Assembly (NCBI RefSeq): GCF_004208515.1
Contig: NZ_SGIM01000014.1
Location: 1 to 64,000 of the forward strand
Direction: 5' to 3'
DNA from: Acinetobacter halotolerans
Lineage (GTDB): Bacteria; Pseudomonadota; Gammaproteobacteria; Pseudomonadales; Moraxellaceae
Length of the DNA: 64,000 nucleotides
In this document: piece by piece, positions 26,755-35,896 of the stretch
How the letters are laid out: each line of letters opens with the position of its first letter
Position numbering within the stretch: the stretch's first letter is position 1
Made by a program: the position numbers and the translations under genes
The notes under the pieces: model-generated
What the model was told of the DNA's origin: nothing
The model's database searches: none
Seen by the model: only the letters and a program-made list of their open reading frames with translations

Positions 26755-27780
26755 TTAAATACATTCCTTCATTGCCAAACGTGATGCATGCGGTGTTTTC
26801 CCATACCAGCGCTTATAGGCATGGATAAAGCTGGTCGCTTCCGCGTAGCCGAGCCATTCAGCAATCTGTTCAATCGAAGTTTGCGGTAAAGATAAATAGT
26901 AATCTGCCAAAATTTTGCGAACATCCTCTCTAATCTTAATAAAAGTTGTGCCTTCATTAACCAAGTGACGGCGCAAAGTTCTTGAATTGAGATGCAACCG
27001 ATCAGCTACGATTTCCATTGACGGTATCTCTCCTTTGGTATGCATCAAGACTTGTTGTACATGGTGCGAATATTTTTTTTGTGATTGTCGCTTCTCTAAA
27101 ATTTGACGGCATTGTTGTTCTGCATGCTGCAAAGCCAATTCATTTGCCATACGCAGTTTTTGGTTTACTTTTTCAACATCGAGAATAATAAAGTTCTTGG
27201 TCTCAGCAAACTCAGGGACGATACCGAATAAATCAATATAGGTTTGTACATCACCCTTAGGCTGAAAAGAAAATGCCAAGGCTAAGCAGAAATTTTCTGG
27301 TATCAAATCTCTTTGAACAGTCACTAAAGCGGCGATATCTCGCTCAATAATAAATTGAGAAAGAGATTGGGGAATCCCCTCATCGACTGCAATCTCAATT
27401 CGAATACCTCGTTCTTCCTCAGAAACAATAAACTGGGTAAACGCAAAAGTTAATGGGAAATATGCCAAAGCAAAATCAAGCGCTTCACGAATATTGGCAG
27501 CACTCATTAGTGCTAAACCCAACGAGCCAAAAGTGGTGAAATGGTAGCGTGTACCAACCTCTAAGCCCAACATAGGCCTATGACAAAGCTGTTCAACCAA
27601 ATTACCAATCAGTTGTAATTCCTGTTGTGCTGTTACAGCCATATTCGGATCAAGTAAGTGCTGTTGATCTAAGCCCGTTCCTTTTAATATGAGCTGATAA
27701 TCAACACCCAACTCTGCTGCAAAATCAGCCATCAATCGAACACTATGTATACTTCGATCAAATGCCCATGCGTACGTCAA
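26755..27780 (-). CDS. AraC family regulator (copy 1)
   Basis: The 341-residue protein has an N-terminal PF12625-type ligand domain and a C-terminal AraC DNA-binding domain with two helix-turn-helix units (MEIVADRLHLNSRTLRRHL and IEQIAEWLGYAEATSFIHAYKRWYGKTP). The frame begins at a TTG (27780-27778) with a GGA about nine bases upstream, and an in-frame stop lies 27 bases further on, so TTG initiation is likely; the next ATG is at codon 17. It is convergent with tetR and divergent from BVMO copy 2 across 126 bases, and so is the likely activator of the BVMO2-SDR2 pair. Confidence 0.9.
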   Translation of the reverse strand: MTYAWAFDRSIHSVRLMADFAAELGVDYQLILKGTGLDQQHLLDPNMAVTAQQELQLIGNLVEQLCHRPMLGLEVGTRYHFTTFGSLGLALMSAANIREALDFALAYFPLTFAFTQFIVSEEERGIRIEIAVDEGIPQSLSQFIIERDIAALVTVQRDLIPENFCLALAFSFQPKGDVQTYIDLFGIVPEFAETKNFIILDVEKVNQKLRMANELALQHAEQQCRQILEKRQSQKKYSHHVQQVLMHTKGEIPSMEIVADRLHLNSRTLRRHLVNEGTTFIKIREDVRKILADYYLSLPQTSIEQIAEWLGYAEATSFIHAYKRWYGKTPHASRLAMKECI

Positions 27781-27906
27781 TGTACATTTCCAAATGTCCT
27801 CGAATCACAATATTTTGTCCGCATCCATCCTCTAAATCAATAGCTTTAACCACTATTCTATATTCTTTTATCGATTGCCCCTCTTTCCCAATCGTGCGAG
27901 CAGACC

Positions 27907-29397
27907 ATGTCAAAACCATCATCCAATTCAAATAAAAATATCCGTATCGCCATTATAGGAACAGGCTTTGGTGGATTAGGGCTTGCTATCCGCCTAAAAC
28001 AAGCGGGTTTCAATCAGTTTACTTTATTTGAAAAAGCTGGGGATGTTGGTGGCGTTTGGCGTGATAACACGTATCCAGGTGCGGCCTGTGACGTACCCTC
28101 GCATTTATATTCGTTTTCCTTTGAACAGGAACTTGGCTGGAAAAACCGTTACGGGACTTCGCAAGAAATCCATCAATATTTACGTCATTGTGCTGATAAA
28201 TATAAAATTCGCCCTCATGTTCAGTTTAATACTGAGATCGCTAGTGCAGACTTTAATGCAGAGCAAGGGCTATGGCAGATTCAAAGTACAACAGGTGAGA
28301 AATTTGAAGCAGAATTTCTGATTGCGGCAGTCGGTCAACTGAATCGACCTGCTTATCCAAAAATTAAAGGCATTGAACATTTCAAAGGCAAAGCATTTCA
28401 TTCTGCGCGTTGGGAACATGATTATGATTTAAATCATAAACGTGTCGCCGTGATTGGTACAGGTGCTAGTGCCATTCAGTTTGTGCCAGAGATCGCTAAA
28501 GAAGTCGCGCATTTAGATGTATACCAACGTTCTGCACCCTATGTTATTCCAAAGCCAGACCGCATTTACTCTCCGCTTACTCGCAAAGCTTTTCAAAAGC
28601 TACCGATCTTGCAAAGCCTTGATCGTATGTATCAGTATAGTTATAACGAAAGTGTTCTTAAGGGCTTTACCATTACCCTCAATGAAATCCCGCTCGTGGA
28701 ATATATGTTTCAACGCCATATTCGCAAGGAAATCAAAGACCCTCATTTCCGCCATCAGTTAATGCCAGATTATCCAATTGGTTGTAAGCGTATTCTGATT
28801 TCTAATTATTGGTATGAAAGCTTAATTCGACCCAATGTAGAAGTCATCAACAACGATATTGAAGAAATCACAGAAACAGGGATCGTCGATAAAAATGGTA
28901 CTTTACGTGAAGTTGATGCCATTATTTATGGGACTGGATTTGCAGCAACTGATTTTATGGCACCCATGCAGATTACGGGTTTAAAAGGCACAACCTTAAA
29001 AGAACAATGGCAAGACGGTGCCGAAGCATATTTAGGCTTAACGGTGAGTGGCTTCCCCAATTTCTTTATGTTGTATGGACCCAATACCAACCTTGGACAC
29101 AATTCAATTGTGTATATGATTGAAAGTCAGGTGAATTATATTATTGATGCAATTCAAACTCATATTCAAAAGAACTTGTTATTTACAGATTTAAAAGCCG
29201 ATAGACAACAAAACTTTAACCAAGAAATTCAAGAAAGAATGAAAAGCACCATGTGGTCGCAAGGCTGCAACAGTTGGTACCAAACTGCGGCAGGAAAAAA
29301 CACCAATAATTGGCCCGGTTTCACTTTTGAATATCGTCAACGAACCCGCCGCTTTGATCTTGAACATTATGTTCAAGTCCCAGTGGTTTCCAATTAA
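27907..29397 (+). CDS. Baeyer-Villiger-type flavin monooxygenase (copy 2)
   Basis: The 496-residue enzyme carries IAIIGTGFGGLGLAIRL (FAD), the fingerprint FKGKAFHSARW, and VAVIGTGASAIQFVPE (NADPH). The GVWRDNTYPGAACDVPSHLYSFSF region matches cyclohexanone/phenylacetone-type and related BVMOs. It differs from copy 1 at many positions, so it is not a recent duplicate. It is followed 31 bases later by its own SDR gene, repeating the BVMO-SDR pairing of copy 1. The likely reaction is ketone to ester or lactone; the substrate is unknown. Confidence 0.93.
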   Translation: MSKPSSNSNKNIRIAIIGTGFGGLGLAIRLKQAGFNQFTLFEKAGDVGGVWRDNTYPGAACDVPSHLYSFSFEQELGWKNRYGTSQEIHQYLRHCADKYKIRPHVQFNTEIASADFNAEQGLWQIQSTTGEKFEAEFLIAAVGQLNRPAYPKIKGIEHFKGKAFHSARWEHDYDLNHKRVAVIGTGASAIQFVPEIAKEVAHLDVYQRSAPYVIPKPDRIYSPLTRKAFQKLPILQSLDRMYQYSYNESVLKGFTITLNEIPLVEYMFQRHIRKEIKDPHFRHQLMPDYPIGCKRILISNYWYESLIRPNVEVINNDIEEITETGIVDKNGTLREVDAIIYGTGFAATDFMAPMQITGLKGTTLKEQWQDGAEAYLGLTVSGFPNFFMLYGPNTNLGHNSIVYMIESQVNYIIDAIQTHIQKNLLFTDLKADRQQNFNQEIQERMKSTMWSQGCNSWYQTAAGKNTNNWPGFTFEYRQRTRRFDLEHYVQVPVVSN

Positions 29398-29428
29398 GGC
29401 ACGATCATAAAAACAAAGGATAGATGAA

Positions 29429-30271
29429 ATGAAAACATTTAAAGATAAAGTTGCAGCGATCACGGGTGCAGGATCAGGTATTGGTCAAGCATTGGCAATT
29501 GCTTTGGCTAAACAAGGATGTAACCTTGCACTCTCGGATGTTAGTGAAACAGGCTTAGCGAATACAGTGGCACTGCTACAAGCATTTCCAGTCAAAGTCA
29601 CAACACAAAAAGTAGATGTAGCAACACGTGATGAAATCGCAGCTTGGGCAAAAACTGTGGTAGAACAACATGGCAAAGTGAATTTGATTTTTAACAATGC
29701 AGGTGTTGCACTTGGCAGTACCGCCGAAGGTGTAAGTTATGAAGATCTTGAATGGTTGATTGGAATAAATTTTTGGGGTGTGGTTTATGGCACCAAAGAA
29801 TTTTTACCTTATCTAAAACAAAGTGGTGATGGACATATCGTCAATATTTCCAGTATGTTTGGATTGACTGCGCAACCGACCCAAAGTGCTTACAATGCCA
29901 GTAAATTTGCAGTTCGTGGTTTCACTGAGTCCCTGCGTCAAGAACTGGATATCGAAAATTCAGGTGTTAGTGCAACCTGTATCCATCCGGGTGGTATTCG
30001 TACCAATATTGCCAAAGCTGCACGTATGAATAACAGTGTCACAAGTCTAGGGATGGATCCTGCCAAGAGTCAGGACGCTTTTGATAAATTACTACGTACA
30101 CCTGCCGATGAAGCTGCAAATTTAATTTTAAATGCGGTACAAAAAAATCGTCGTCGTTTACTGATCGGTGCAGATGCGAAAGCGGTTGATGCCATTCAGC
30201 GTTTATTTCCTCAGGGTTATCAAAAGCTTTTTGCGACTGCAACCGCATTACAAGCGCGTTTTATGAATTAA
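29429..30271 (+). CDS. Short-chain dehydrogenase/reductase (copy 2)
   Basis: The 280-residue SDR shows AAITGAGSGIGQALAIAL, NNAG, VNISSMFG with the catalytic Ser, and YNASK (YxxxK). Asp38 in LSDVSE suggests NAD. An AAGGAT site precedes the ATG. With BVMO2 it forms a two-gene unit, presumably supplying the ketone from a secondary alcohol. Its middle part (LIGINFWGVVYGTKEFLPYLK) parallels SDR copy 1. Confidence 0.92.
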   Translation: MKTFKDKVAAITGAGSGIGQALAIALAKQGCNLALSDVSETGLANTVALLQAFPVKVTTQKVDVATRDEIAAWAKTVVEQHGKVNLIFNNAGVALGSTAEGVSYEDLEWLIGINFWGVVYGTKEFLPYLKQSGDGHIVNISSMFGLTAQPTQSAYNASKFAVRGFTESLRQELDIENSGVSATCIHPGGIRTNIAKAARMNNSVTSLGMDPAKSQDAFDKLLRTPADEAANLILNAVQKNRRRLLIGADAKAVDAIQRLFPQGYQKLFATATALQARFMN

Positions 30272-30277
30272 CACGTT

Positions 30278-30320
30278 AGGGGTAGGTTCATCGTTATGTC
30301 ATCAACGGTGAACCGCCCCT
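30278..30320 (+). terminator. Terminator after SDR copy 2
   Basis: AGGGG-GGTTCA-CGTT pairs with AACG-TGAACC-CCCCT across an eight-base loop with small internal mismatches, six bases past the SDR stop. ACTGTTTTATT follows. The GGGG...GGTTCA stem resembles an intergenic repeat, so it may also be a dispersed element used as a terminator. Confidence 0.6.
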
Positions 30321-30326
30321 ACTGTT

Positions 30327-31268
30327 TTATTCAGCCAAATCTTCCAAGAAATCGAAAGTAGGTACAAAGAATAAACTACCTGAAACAGGTGTACTGAAAT
30401 CAAGTAAACGATCTACGTGACCATTTTCTTTTCCGAGAAACATATTCTCTAACATGGTCTTGGTGATATTGAATGAACGAGAGTATCCGATAAAGAAAGT
30501 ACCCGACTCTCCTTCAGATGGATTGGAAAATGGCATATTTGCTCTGAGAATTTTTAACTCATTGCCATCAGCATCATGTGCTTTACTCACGACATTATGT
30601 GCATTTTGTGGTTTTACATCATCACTTAGTTCAACATCATCATATTTCTTTCGACCAATTACTTTTTCTTGTTCTTCGGTACTTAGTGCTTTCCACATCT
30701 CCATGTTATGTAAATATTTTTGGATAAAGACATAGCTGCCACCAAGAAACTCAATATCTTCTTCACCGACATAAGCAATCTCTTTAGCGATTTCATGTTC
30801 AGGATTTTCTGTACCATCCACGAATCCTAAAATTGCACGACCATCAAAGTATCTAAAACCTTTGGTTTCACTGATTGGATAGCTGCTCTCTTTGAGTTGA
30901 TCATGAATAATGGAAGCCAGCTCATAGCAAATCGCCATTTGATTGGCACGAATATGGAAAAATAAATCACCGGAGGTGGCAACTGCCGTGTACTTGGAAC
31001 CTTTGATCTCTTGAAATGGTTGCAGTTCTTTAGGTTTATTCAAATCTGGAAATAGAAGATCCCACGCATGAGAGCCAATCCCGAGCGAGGCAGTAAATTG
31101 ACTATTTGGGAAACGATTAGCCATACTTCGGACTAAAGCTGAAAAATTGGCGAGAAAGTCGATAATTCCTGAATGATCAGGATTACTATTGATGCCGAGA
31201 ACAATAAATAATGCATTTTCGCCAGCAAGATTATTAATAACTGGCTGTGGTCTTAAAGGTATATTCAT
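30327..31268 (-). CDS. DyP-type heme peroxidase (YfeX-like)
   Basis: From MNIPLRPQPVINNL (31268) the protein is 313 residues. It shows the DyP signature GFVDGTENP (Gly148, Asp151, Gly152) and a likely proximal heme ligand His224 in PQNAH. It ends with the conserved KILRANMPF and FFIGYSRSFNITKTML motifs. No signal peptide is present, so it is cytoplasmic, as in class B/YfeX proteins, which oxidise dyes or porphyrinogens with H2O2 though their natural substrate is debated. The longer frame to 31310 adds a non-family extension. It is convergent with SDR2. Confidence 0.9.
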   Translation of the reverse strand: MNIPLRPQPVINNLAGENALFIVLGINSNPDHSGIIDFLANFSALVRSMANRFPNSQFTASLGIGSHAWDLLFPDLNKPKELQPFQEIKGSKYTAVATSGDLFFHIRANQMAICYELASIIHDQLKESSYPISETKGFRYFDGRAILGFVDGTENPEHEIAKEIAYVGEEDIEFLGGSYVFIQKYLHNMEMWKALSTEEQEKVIGRKKYDDVELSDDVKPQNAHNVVSKAHDADGNELKILRANMPFSNPSEGESGTFFIGYSRSFNITKTMLENMFLGKENGHVDRLLDFSTPVSGSLFFVPTFDFLEDLAE

Positions 31269-31348
31269 GACTTTTAGGAATAGTAGAATGCAAACCCCTA
31301 TCCTACACAAATCAATGCCTTAGATACCAAATTCATCACATTTTCTTA

Positions 31349-32134
31349 CTATTTATATAAAACAAAACTATCGCCACGACAGAAACTTGCCAAAGTTAAA
31401 TTTAGCTGTTTCGCCATATCAATCGCCATGCTGGTCGGGGCTGAAATCGTCGCCAATAAACCAATATTGTATTGTGCACATTTACGAATTAACTCATAAC
31501 TAGCACGGCTGGTCATGACCACAAAACCCTCCGCGACATCCATGTTTTGCTCTGCTAAATAACCCAATAATTTGTCTAGAGAGTTATGACGACCAACATC
31601 TTCAAATAAAGCCACGATTTGTCCTTTCACCACCCAAGCCGCAGCATGTGCCCCTCCTGTCAATGCACTGATTTTTTGTCTGACTTTGAGTTGAGCTATT
31701 GCGGCTGGAATTTGATTGAACCATGCTGGGGAAACTTTTGTGCTGACCACTGGCAAGTTTGAATACAGCTGCTTTAAGCTTTCAATGCCACACAAACCAC
31801 ATCCCGTTCGCCCAACCATCATCCGACGCTGCTCTTTTAAAGTCATAAAGGCTCTAGCAGAAATCTCCATATCAACTTGAATACCCAGTTCATTTTGACT
31901 AATTTCTAGCGAATACAATTCCGTTAAACTTTGCAAGATGCCTTCGGACAAACTAAAACCTTTGGCAAACTTCTCAATGTCAGAAGGTGTTGCCATCATC
32001 ACCGCATGAGAAATTCCGTTGTAGATGAGTGCCACAGGGTATTCTTGAACAATATAATCCAGTTGATCTTCAGAAACATCATGATGAAATCGATGCACTT
32101 GCATTGTTTCATAGCCTAATTTTTGTGCTTCCAC
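31349..32134 (-). CDS. fdhD: Formate dehydrogenase accessory sulfurtransferase FdhD
   Basis: FdhD transfers sulfur from IscS to the molybdenum cofactor before it is inserted into formate dehydrogenase-type enzymes. The 261-residue protein has the CxxC active site GCGLCG (Cys112, Cys115), FSLSEGI, GGAHAAA and EDVGRHNSLDKLLG motifs. The frame starts at a GTG (32134-32132) with GAGAG upstream; the ATG at codon 11 is an alternative. It follows the YdeP-type molybdoenzyme gene by 56 bases on the same strand, its natural client. Confidence 0.93.
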   Translation of the reverse strand: MEAQKLGYETMQVHRFHHDVSEDQLDYIVQEYPVALIYNGISHAVMMATPSDIEKFAKGFSLSEGILQSLTELYSLEISQNELGIQVDMEISARAFMTLKEQRRMMVGRTGCGLCGIESLKQLYSNLPVVSTKVSPAWFNQIPAAIAQLKVRQKISALTGGAHAAAWVVKGQIVALFEDVGRHNSLDKLLGYLAEQNMDVAEGFVVMTSRASYELIRKCAQYNIGLLATISAPTSMAIDMAKQLNLTLASFCRGDSFVLYK

Positions 32135-32190
32135 TCTATTACTCTCTTTCCCATATCACTGGATTAAAATTTCTTTATAAATCTAGAAAG

Positions 32191-34599
32191 TTATGCACCG
32201 CTGACTCTTTCGTTGGCATGTTCTGGATCGACTTCAACTGCCAAATTGAAATGTTCAGGAGCTTGGCCTGCATGCAAAATAACGGGAACACTTTTCGACG
32301 CAGGAATTTTGGCATATTTATCATGGCTACCCAAAGCCACCAGTGGATTGGTTTCAGGATAGTACGCAGCTAAACTTCCTTTTGGAATGTTATAAGGCAC
32401 GATACGGAAACTATGCACAATCCGCTTCACGCCATCGGAGAATACACTTTCAATATCCACCCATTGATCTGCTTCAAAACCAGCCTCATCAATATCAGTT
32501 TGATTCATGAACAGGACACGTCGCTGCCCATACACACCACGATAGCGATCATCTAAACCATATAAAGTCGTGTTGTACTGATCATGCGAACGTGTGGTCA
32601 TCAAGGTATAAACCTGTTGTTCACTATAAGCAGCAGCATATTGGTTTTCTTTGTCTTCATAGACTTCCGTCAACGGCGTAATCAAGAACTGCGCCTTACC
32701 ACTTGGTGTATTCCAAACATGTTGATTGGCTGGATGTTCTAAATGAAAACCGCTCGGTTGATAGACCCGTTGATTAAAATCATGAAATTCATCAAACACG
32801 TCTGCAATCGAATCACGAATGCGATCATAGCTCTCGATATACCATTTCCATTTGACTTTACTATCAAGCAAAGTTGCTTCAGCCATTCGTGCCACAATAT
32901 CAGGTTCAGATAAGATATTCTCTGAGATTGGCGGGTTTCGTCCTGCCGAAAGATGGACATTGCTCATTGAGTCTTCAACGGAAATTGCCTGAGCGCCATG
33001 AAGTTGCATGTCTACTTCGGTACGCCCGAGACAAGGTAAAATTAAAGCATCCTTACCGCAAACCAAATGGCTTCGATTCATTTTAGTAGCAATATGTACT
33101 GTTAAATTGCAACGCTTTAACGCTTCTTGCGTATAAGGTGTATCGGGTGTTGCGACGGCAAAATTCCCACCTAAGCCAATGAATACTTTTACCCTATTGT
33201 CATACATTGCCTTAATGGTATCGACGACACCAAAACCATGTTTACGTGGTGATTGAATTCCAAATACACGATCAATGCTATCCAGCAATTTATCACTCGG
33301 ATTTTCATTAATTCCCATGGTACGGTCGCCCTGCACATTACTATGTCCACGTACTGGGCATAAACCTGCTCCGGGACGACCAATATGTCCTCTTGCCAGC
33401 ATTAAATTGGCTAGCATGTGGATATTGGCGGTACCATGACGATGCTGAGTAATCCCCATACCCCAGCAGAAAATAGCTTTTTTCGCATCAAGAAACATTT
33501 GAGCTATGGATTCTAAATGTTCAGGTGAAAGTCCTGTGTGTTTATGAATCTGAGACCATTCAGTGCGATCAATCTCTGCTAGCATTTCCTCAAAACCAAT
33601 CGTATTCATCTCGATGAAACTACGGTCAAATACACTTGCCTTATCTTTGGCTATGGCTTTTTTGTCCCATTCAGACAAATGTTTAAGTACACCAAATAAT
33701 AAAGCGTAATCCCCACCGATTTTAGGCTGGAAATAATAACGGCTAATCGGCGTACTACCATTGGTCATCATTTCCAAAGGGGCTTGAGGATCTTGGAAAC
33801 GCTCTAAACCACGCTCTTTGATTGGATTAATCGCAATAATATTGCCTCCACGTTTGGAGACTTCTCTAAGCGTTGCCAACATGCGGGGGTGATTGGTTCC
33901 CGGATTATGTCCAAAACTAAAAATTGCATCGGCTTGATCGAAATCATCCAAAGTGACTGTGCCTTTGCCTAAACCAATCGCATCTTTCAAGCCAACGCTG
34001 GTGGTTTCATGGCACATATTGGAACAGTCTGGAAAATTATTGGTTCCAAAACTTCGTACAAACAGTTGATATAAAAAAGCTGCTTCATTACTGGTACGGC
34101 CAGAGGTATAAAATGCAGCTTGGTCAGGATGATCTAAAGCATGTAAATGTTTGGCGATCAATTGGAATGCATCATCCCAAGAAATTGGCACGTATTTATC
34201 TAATGCGGGATCGTAACGCATTGGATCAGTTAAACGTCCTAAGTCCTCAAGATAAAAATCACTCTGCTCAGTCAACCAGCTGACAGTATGTTGAGCAAAA
34301 AATTCAGGTGTTACGGTTTTACTGGTTGCTTCAAAGGCAACTGCTTTTGCACCGTTCTCACAAAAGTTAAAAGCATGTGCATCTTTCTTTTCAGGCCATG
34401 CACAACCCGGACAATCAAACCCCGTTGGTTGATTAATGTTGAGTAAAGTGATTGACCCTTTTTTCAAAATATCTTGACGTTTGAGATTGCGAGCAACGCT
34501 TAATAATGCTCCCCACCCACCTGCGGGTTGAGTATAAGGCTCAATTCGGGCATATCCTGTATCTTCTTGTTTATGTTTAGCTTGTTCTAACTCATTCAT
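32191..34599 (-). CDS. FdhF/YdeP family molybdopterin oxidoreductase
   Basis: The 802-residue protein is a bis-MGD molybdoenzyme of the YdeP group: FDCPGCAWPE (Cys63, Cys66), then FYTSGRTSNEAAFLYQL, CHETTSVGL, FGHNPGTNHPR, RGHSNVQGDRTMG and a C-terminal molydopterin-dinucleotide-binding domain with TTRSHDQYNTTLYG. YdeP-type proteins lack the N-terminal iron-sulfur cluster of true formate dehydrogenases, and their substrate is unclear; E. coli YdeP is linked to acid resistance. A GAGGG site precedes the ATG, and fdhD follows. No partner electron-transfer subunit is nearby. Confidence 0.92.
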   Translation of the reverse strand: MNELEQAKHKQEDTGYARIEPYTQPAGGWGALLSVARNLKRQDILKKGSITLLNINQPTGFDCPGCAWPEKKDAHAFNFCENGAKAVAFEATSKTVTPEFFAQHTVSWLTEQSDFYLEDLGRLTDPMRYDPALDKYVPISWDDAFQLIAKHLHALDHPDQAAFYTSGRTSNEAAFLYQLFVRSFGTNNFPDCSNMCHETTSVGLKDAIGLGKGTVTLDDFDQADAIFSFGHNPGTNHPRMLATLREVSKRGGNIIAINPIKERGLERFQDPQAPLEMMTNGSTPISRYYFQPKIGGDYALLFGVLKHLSEWDKKAIAKDKASVFDRSFIEMNTIGFEEMLAEIDRTEWSQIHKHTGLSPEHLESIAQMFLDAKKAIFCWGMGITQHRHGTANIHMLANLMLARGHIGRPGAGLCPVRGHSNVQGDRTMGINENPSDKLLDSIDRVFGIQSPRKHGFGVVDTIKAMYDNRVKVFIGLGGNFAVATPDTPYTQEALKRCNLTVHIATKMNRSHLVCGKDALILPCLGRTEVDMQLHGAQAISVEDSMSNVHLSAGRNPPISENILSEPDIVARMAEATLLDSKVKWKWYIESYDRIRDSIADVFDEFHDFNQRVYQPSGFHLEHPANQHVWNTPSGKAQFLITPLTEVYEDKENQYAAAYSEQQVYTLMTTRSHDQYNTTLYGLDDRYRGVYGQRRVLFMNQTDIDEAGFEADQWVDIESVFSDGVKRIVHSFRIVPYNIPKGSLAAYYPETNPLVALGSHDKYAKIPASKSVPVILHAGQAPEHFNLAVEVDPEHANERVSGA

Positions 34600-34702
34600 C
34601 GAATTGCCCTCATTTGAGCTATTTTAAATTTCAATCTCAGATAGGATTAACATGATTTTTTGTTCTTTTCTATTCTTGATTTGTCTAATTACGCTATATA
34701 AC

Positions 34703-34731
34703 AATAAAGCCTAGATGATCTAGGCTTTATT
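34703..34731 (-). terminator. Terminator of the DUF6091 gene
   Basis: AATAAAGCCTAGA and TCTAGGCTTTATT are perfect 13-bp arms with a three-base loop, 28 bases past the stop at 34759. The stem ends in a U-rich arm on the minus strand (TTTATTGTTATA). Confidence 0.8.
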
Positions 34732-34758
34732 TAACATTGAGTAAAATATGGTTTTTTA

Positions 34759-35766
34759 TTATTCCCCATCTAAAGAACATTCGAAGTTTGCTTTATCAAC
34801 TGAACAACGTGCTTTCTTTAATACGGACATCATACCAGCATCGTAGATCCCCCGTTGAGTCAACTCAATGCGACCATCACGCATCATTTTTTGATATTTC
34901 AATTTATCCTCAGGTGTTAAATCCATTTTATATTTTGCAGGGATTTCAGCTTCTAATCGTTTGATGGTTGCAAATATCCTTGGTAGCTGTTTAACAGACC
35001 AATCCCGGGATTTCTGACCAAAACCGACTGGAAATTTTTCAGGTCGTATGACCAAATTTGCTGTCACTTGTAATACAGGAAAATTATACATCACACCATT
35101 AGTACCCAAGCCTTTACTTAACTCAAGTGGTTTATAGGCATAGGCTGGCGCACCAATCATATCCACTTGACCATTATTAAACTTCGCTGCAAAGTTTGAA
35201 ATATCAGAAAGAACTGCTTGAGCCCCCACACGTTGTACAATCAGTTTTTGCGCATCGTCATATCCCAGTACTGCAAATTTCTTACCTGCGGCTTTTTCAA
35301 TTGAATTAATACTTTTATCTCGAACAAAAATATAAGCCGACCCTAACGGAGAAATCCCAACAACTTCATATTTATTACCACCAAGATTTGTCGTCATTTT
35401 AGCAGCGTTACGCGGATCAGAGACAAAAGTTATTGCCCGTCTCGCAATCTCGTCGCTTGGTACTCCACCCAAAGAATCAATAGAACCAACAAACTTATTA
35501 TAAGGTCGTGCACGCATAGAGGTCATCGCGACCCCTGCACATTTACCTGCTTTAAAATTATTGTTTGCAACTTGTTCGTCAGTGATCGCAATAAGATTAA
35601 TATCAGCTCCCCAAGCTTTTGCAGCAAGTGACCAATCTTGCATCATTTTGTAAGCTTCACCTGACTTACCTAAAATATCAAAGACACATACATCAACCGC
35701 TGCTTGAGTTGAATGCGATATGCTCATGATTGAAGCTGATACAAGTGCAAATGAGAACTTTTTCAT
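34759..35766 (-). CDS. Periplasmic solute-binding protein, DUF6091 type
   Basis: From MKKFSFALVSASIMSISHSTQA (35766, AGGAAA upstream) the product is 335 residues with a clear signal peptide ending near STQA-A. The mature protein starts VDVCVFDILGKSGEAYKMMQDW and has the TRAP/ABC-like binding-protein layout, with GKCAGVAMTSMRARPYNKFVGSIDSLGG and VDMIGAPAYAYKPLELSKGL. It best fits the 'putative solute-binding' DUF6091 family of Acinetobacter. No transporter membrane subunits are adjacent. It lies 130 bases downstream of a PF10118 gene in the same direction. A decayed paralogue end lies at 36871-37003. Confidence 0.82.
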   Translation of the reverse strand: MKKFSFALVSASIMSISHSTQAAVDVCVFDILGKSGEAYKMMQDWSLAAKAWGADINLIAITDEQVANNNFKAGKCAGVAMTSMRARPYNKFVGSIDSLGGVPSDEIARRAITFVSDPRNAAKMTTNLGGNKYEVVGISPLGSAYIFVRDKSINSIEKAAGKKFAVLGYDDAQKLIVQRVGAQAVLSDISNFAAKFNNGQVDMIGAPAYAYKPLELSKGLGTNGVMYNFPVLQVTANLVIRPEKFPVGFGQKSRDWSVKQLPRIFATIKRLEAEIPAKYKMDLTPEDKLKYQKMMRDGRIELTQRGIYDAGMMSVLKKARCSVDKANFECSLDGE

Positions 35767-35896
35767 AATTTTTCCTGTGACAAACTTAAAGTTTGATTTC
35801 CACATCATTGTTAAAATAGTTTTATAAATAATTGATATCTACTTGATGCTTGACTCATTGATATAGATTGATAATAAAACACCATACTTAATCTCA

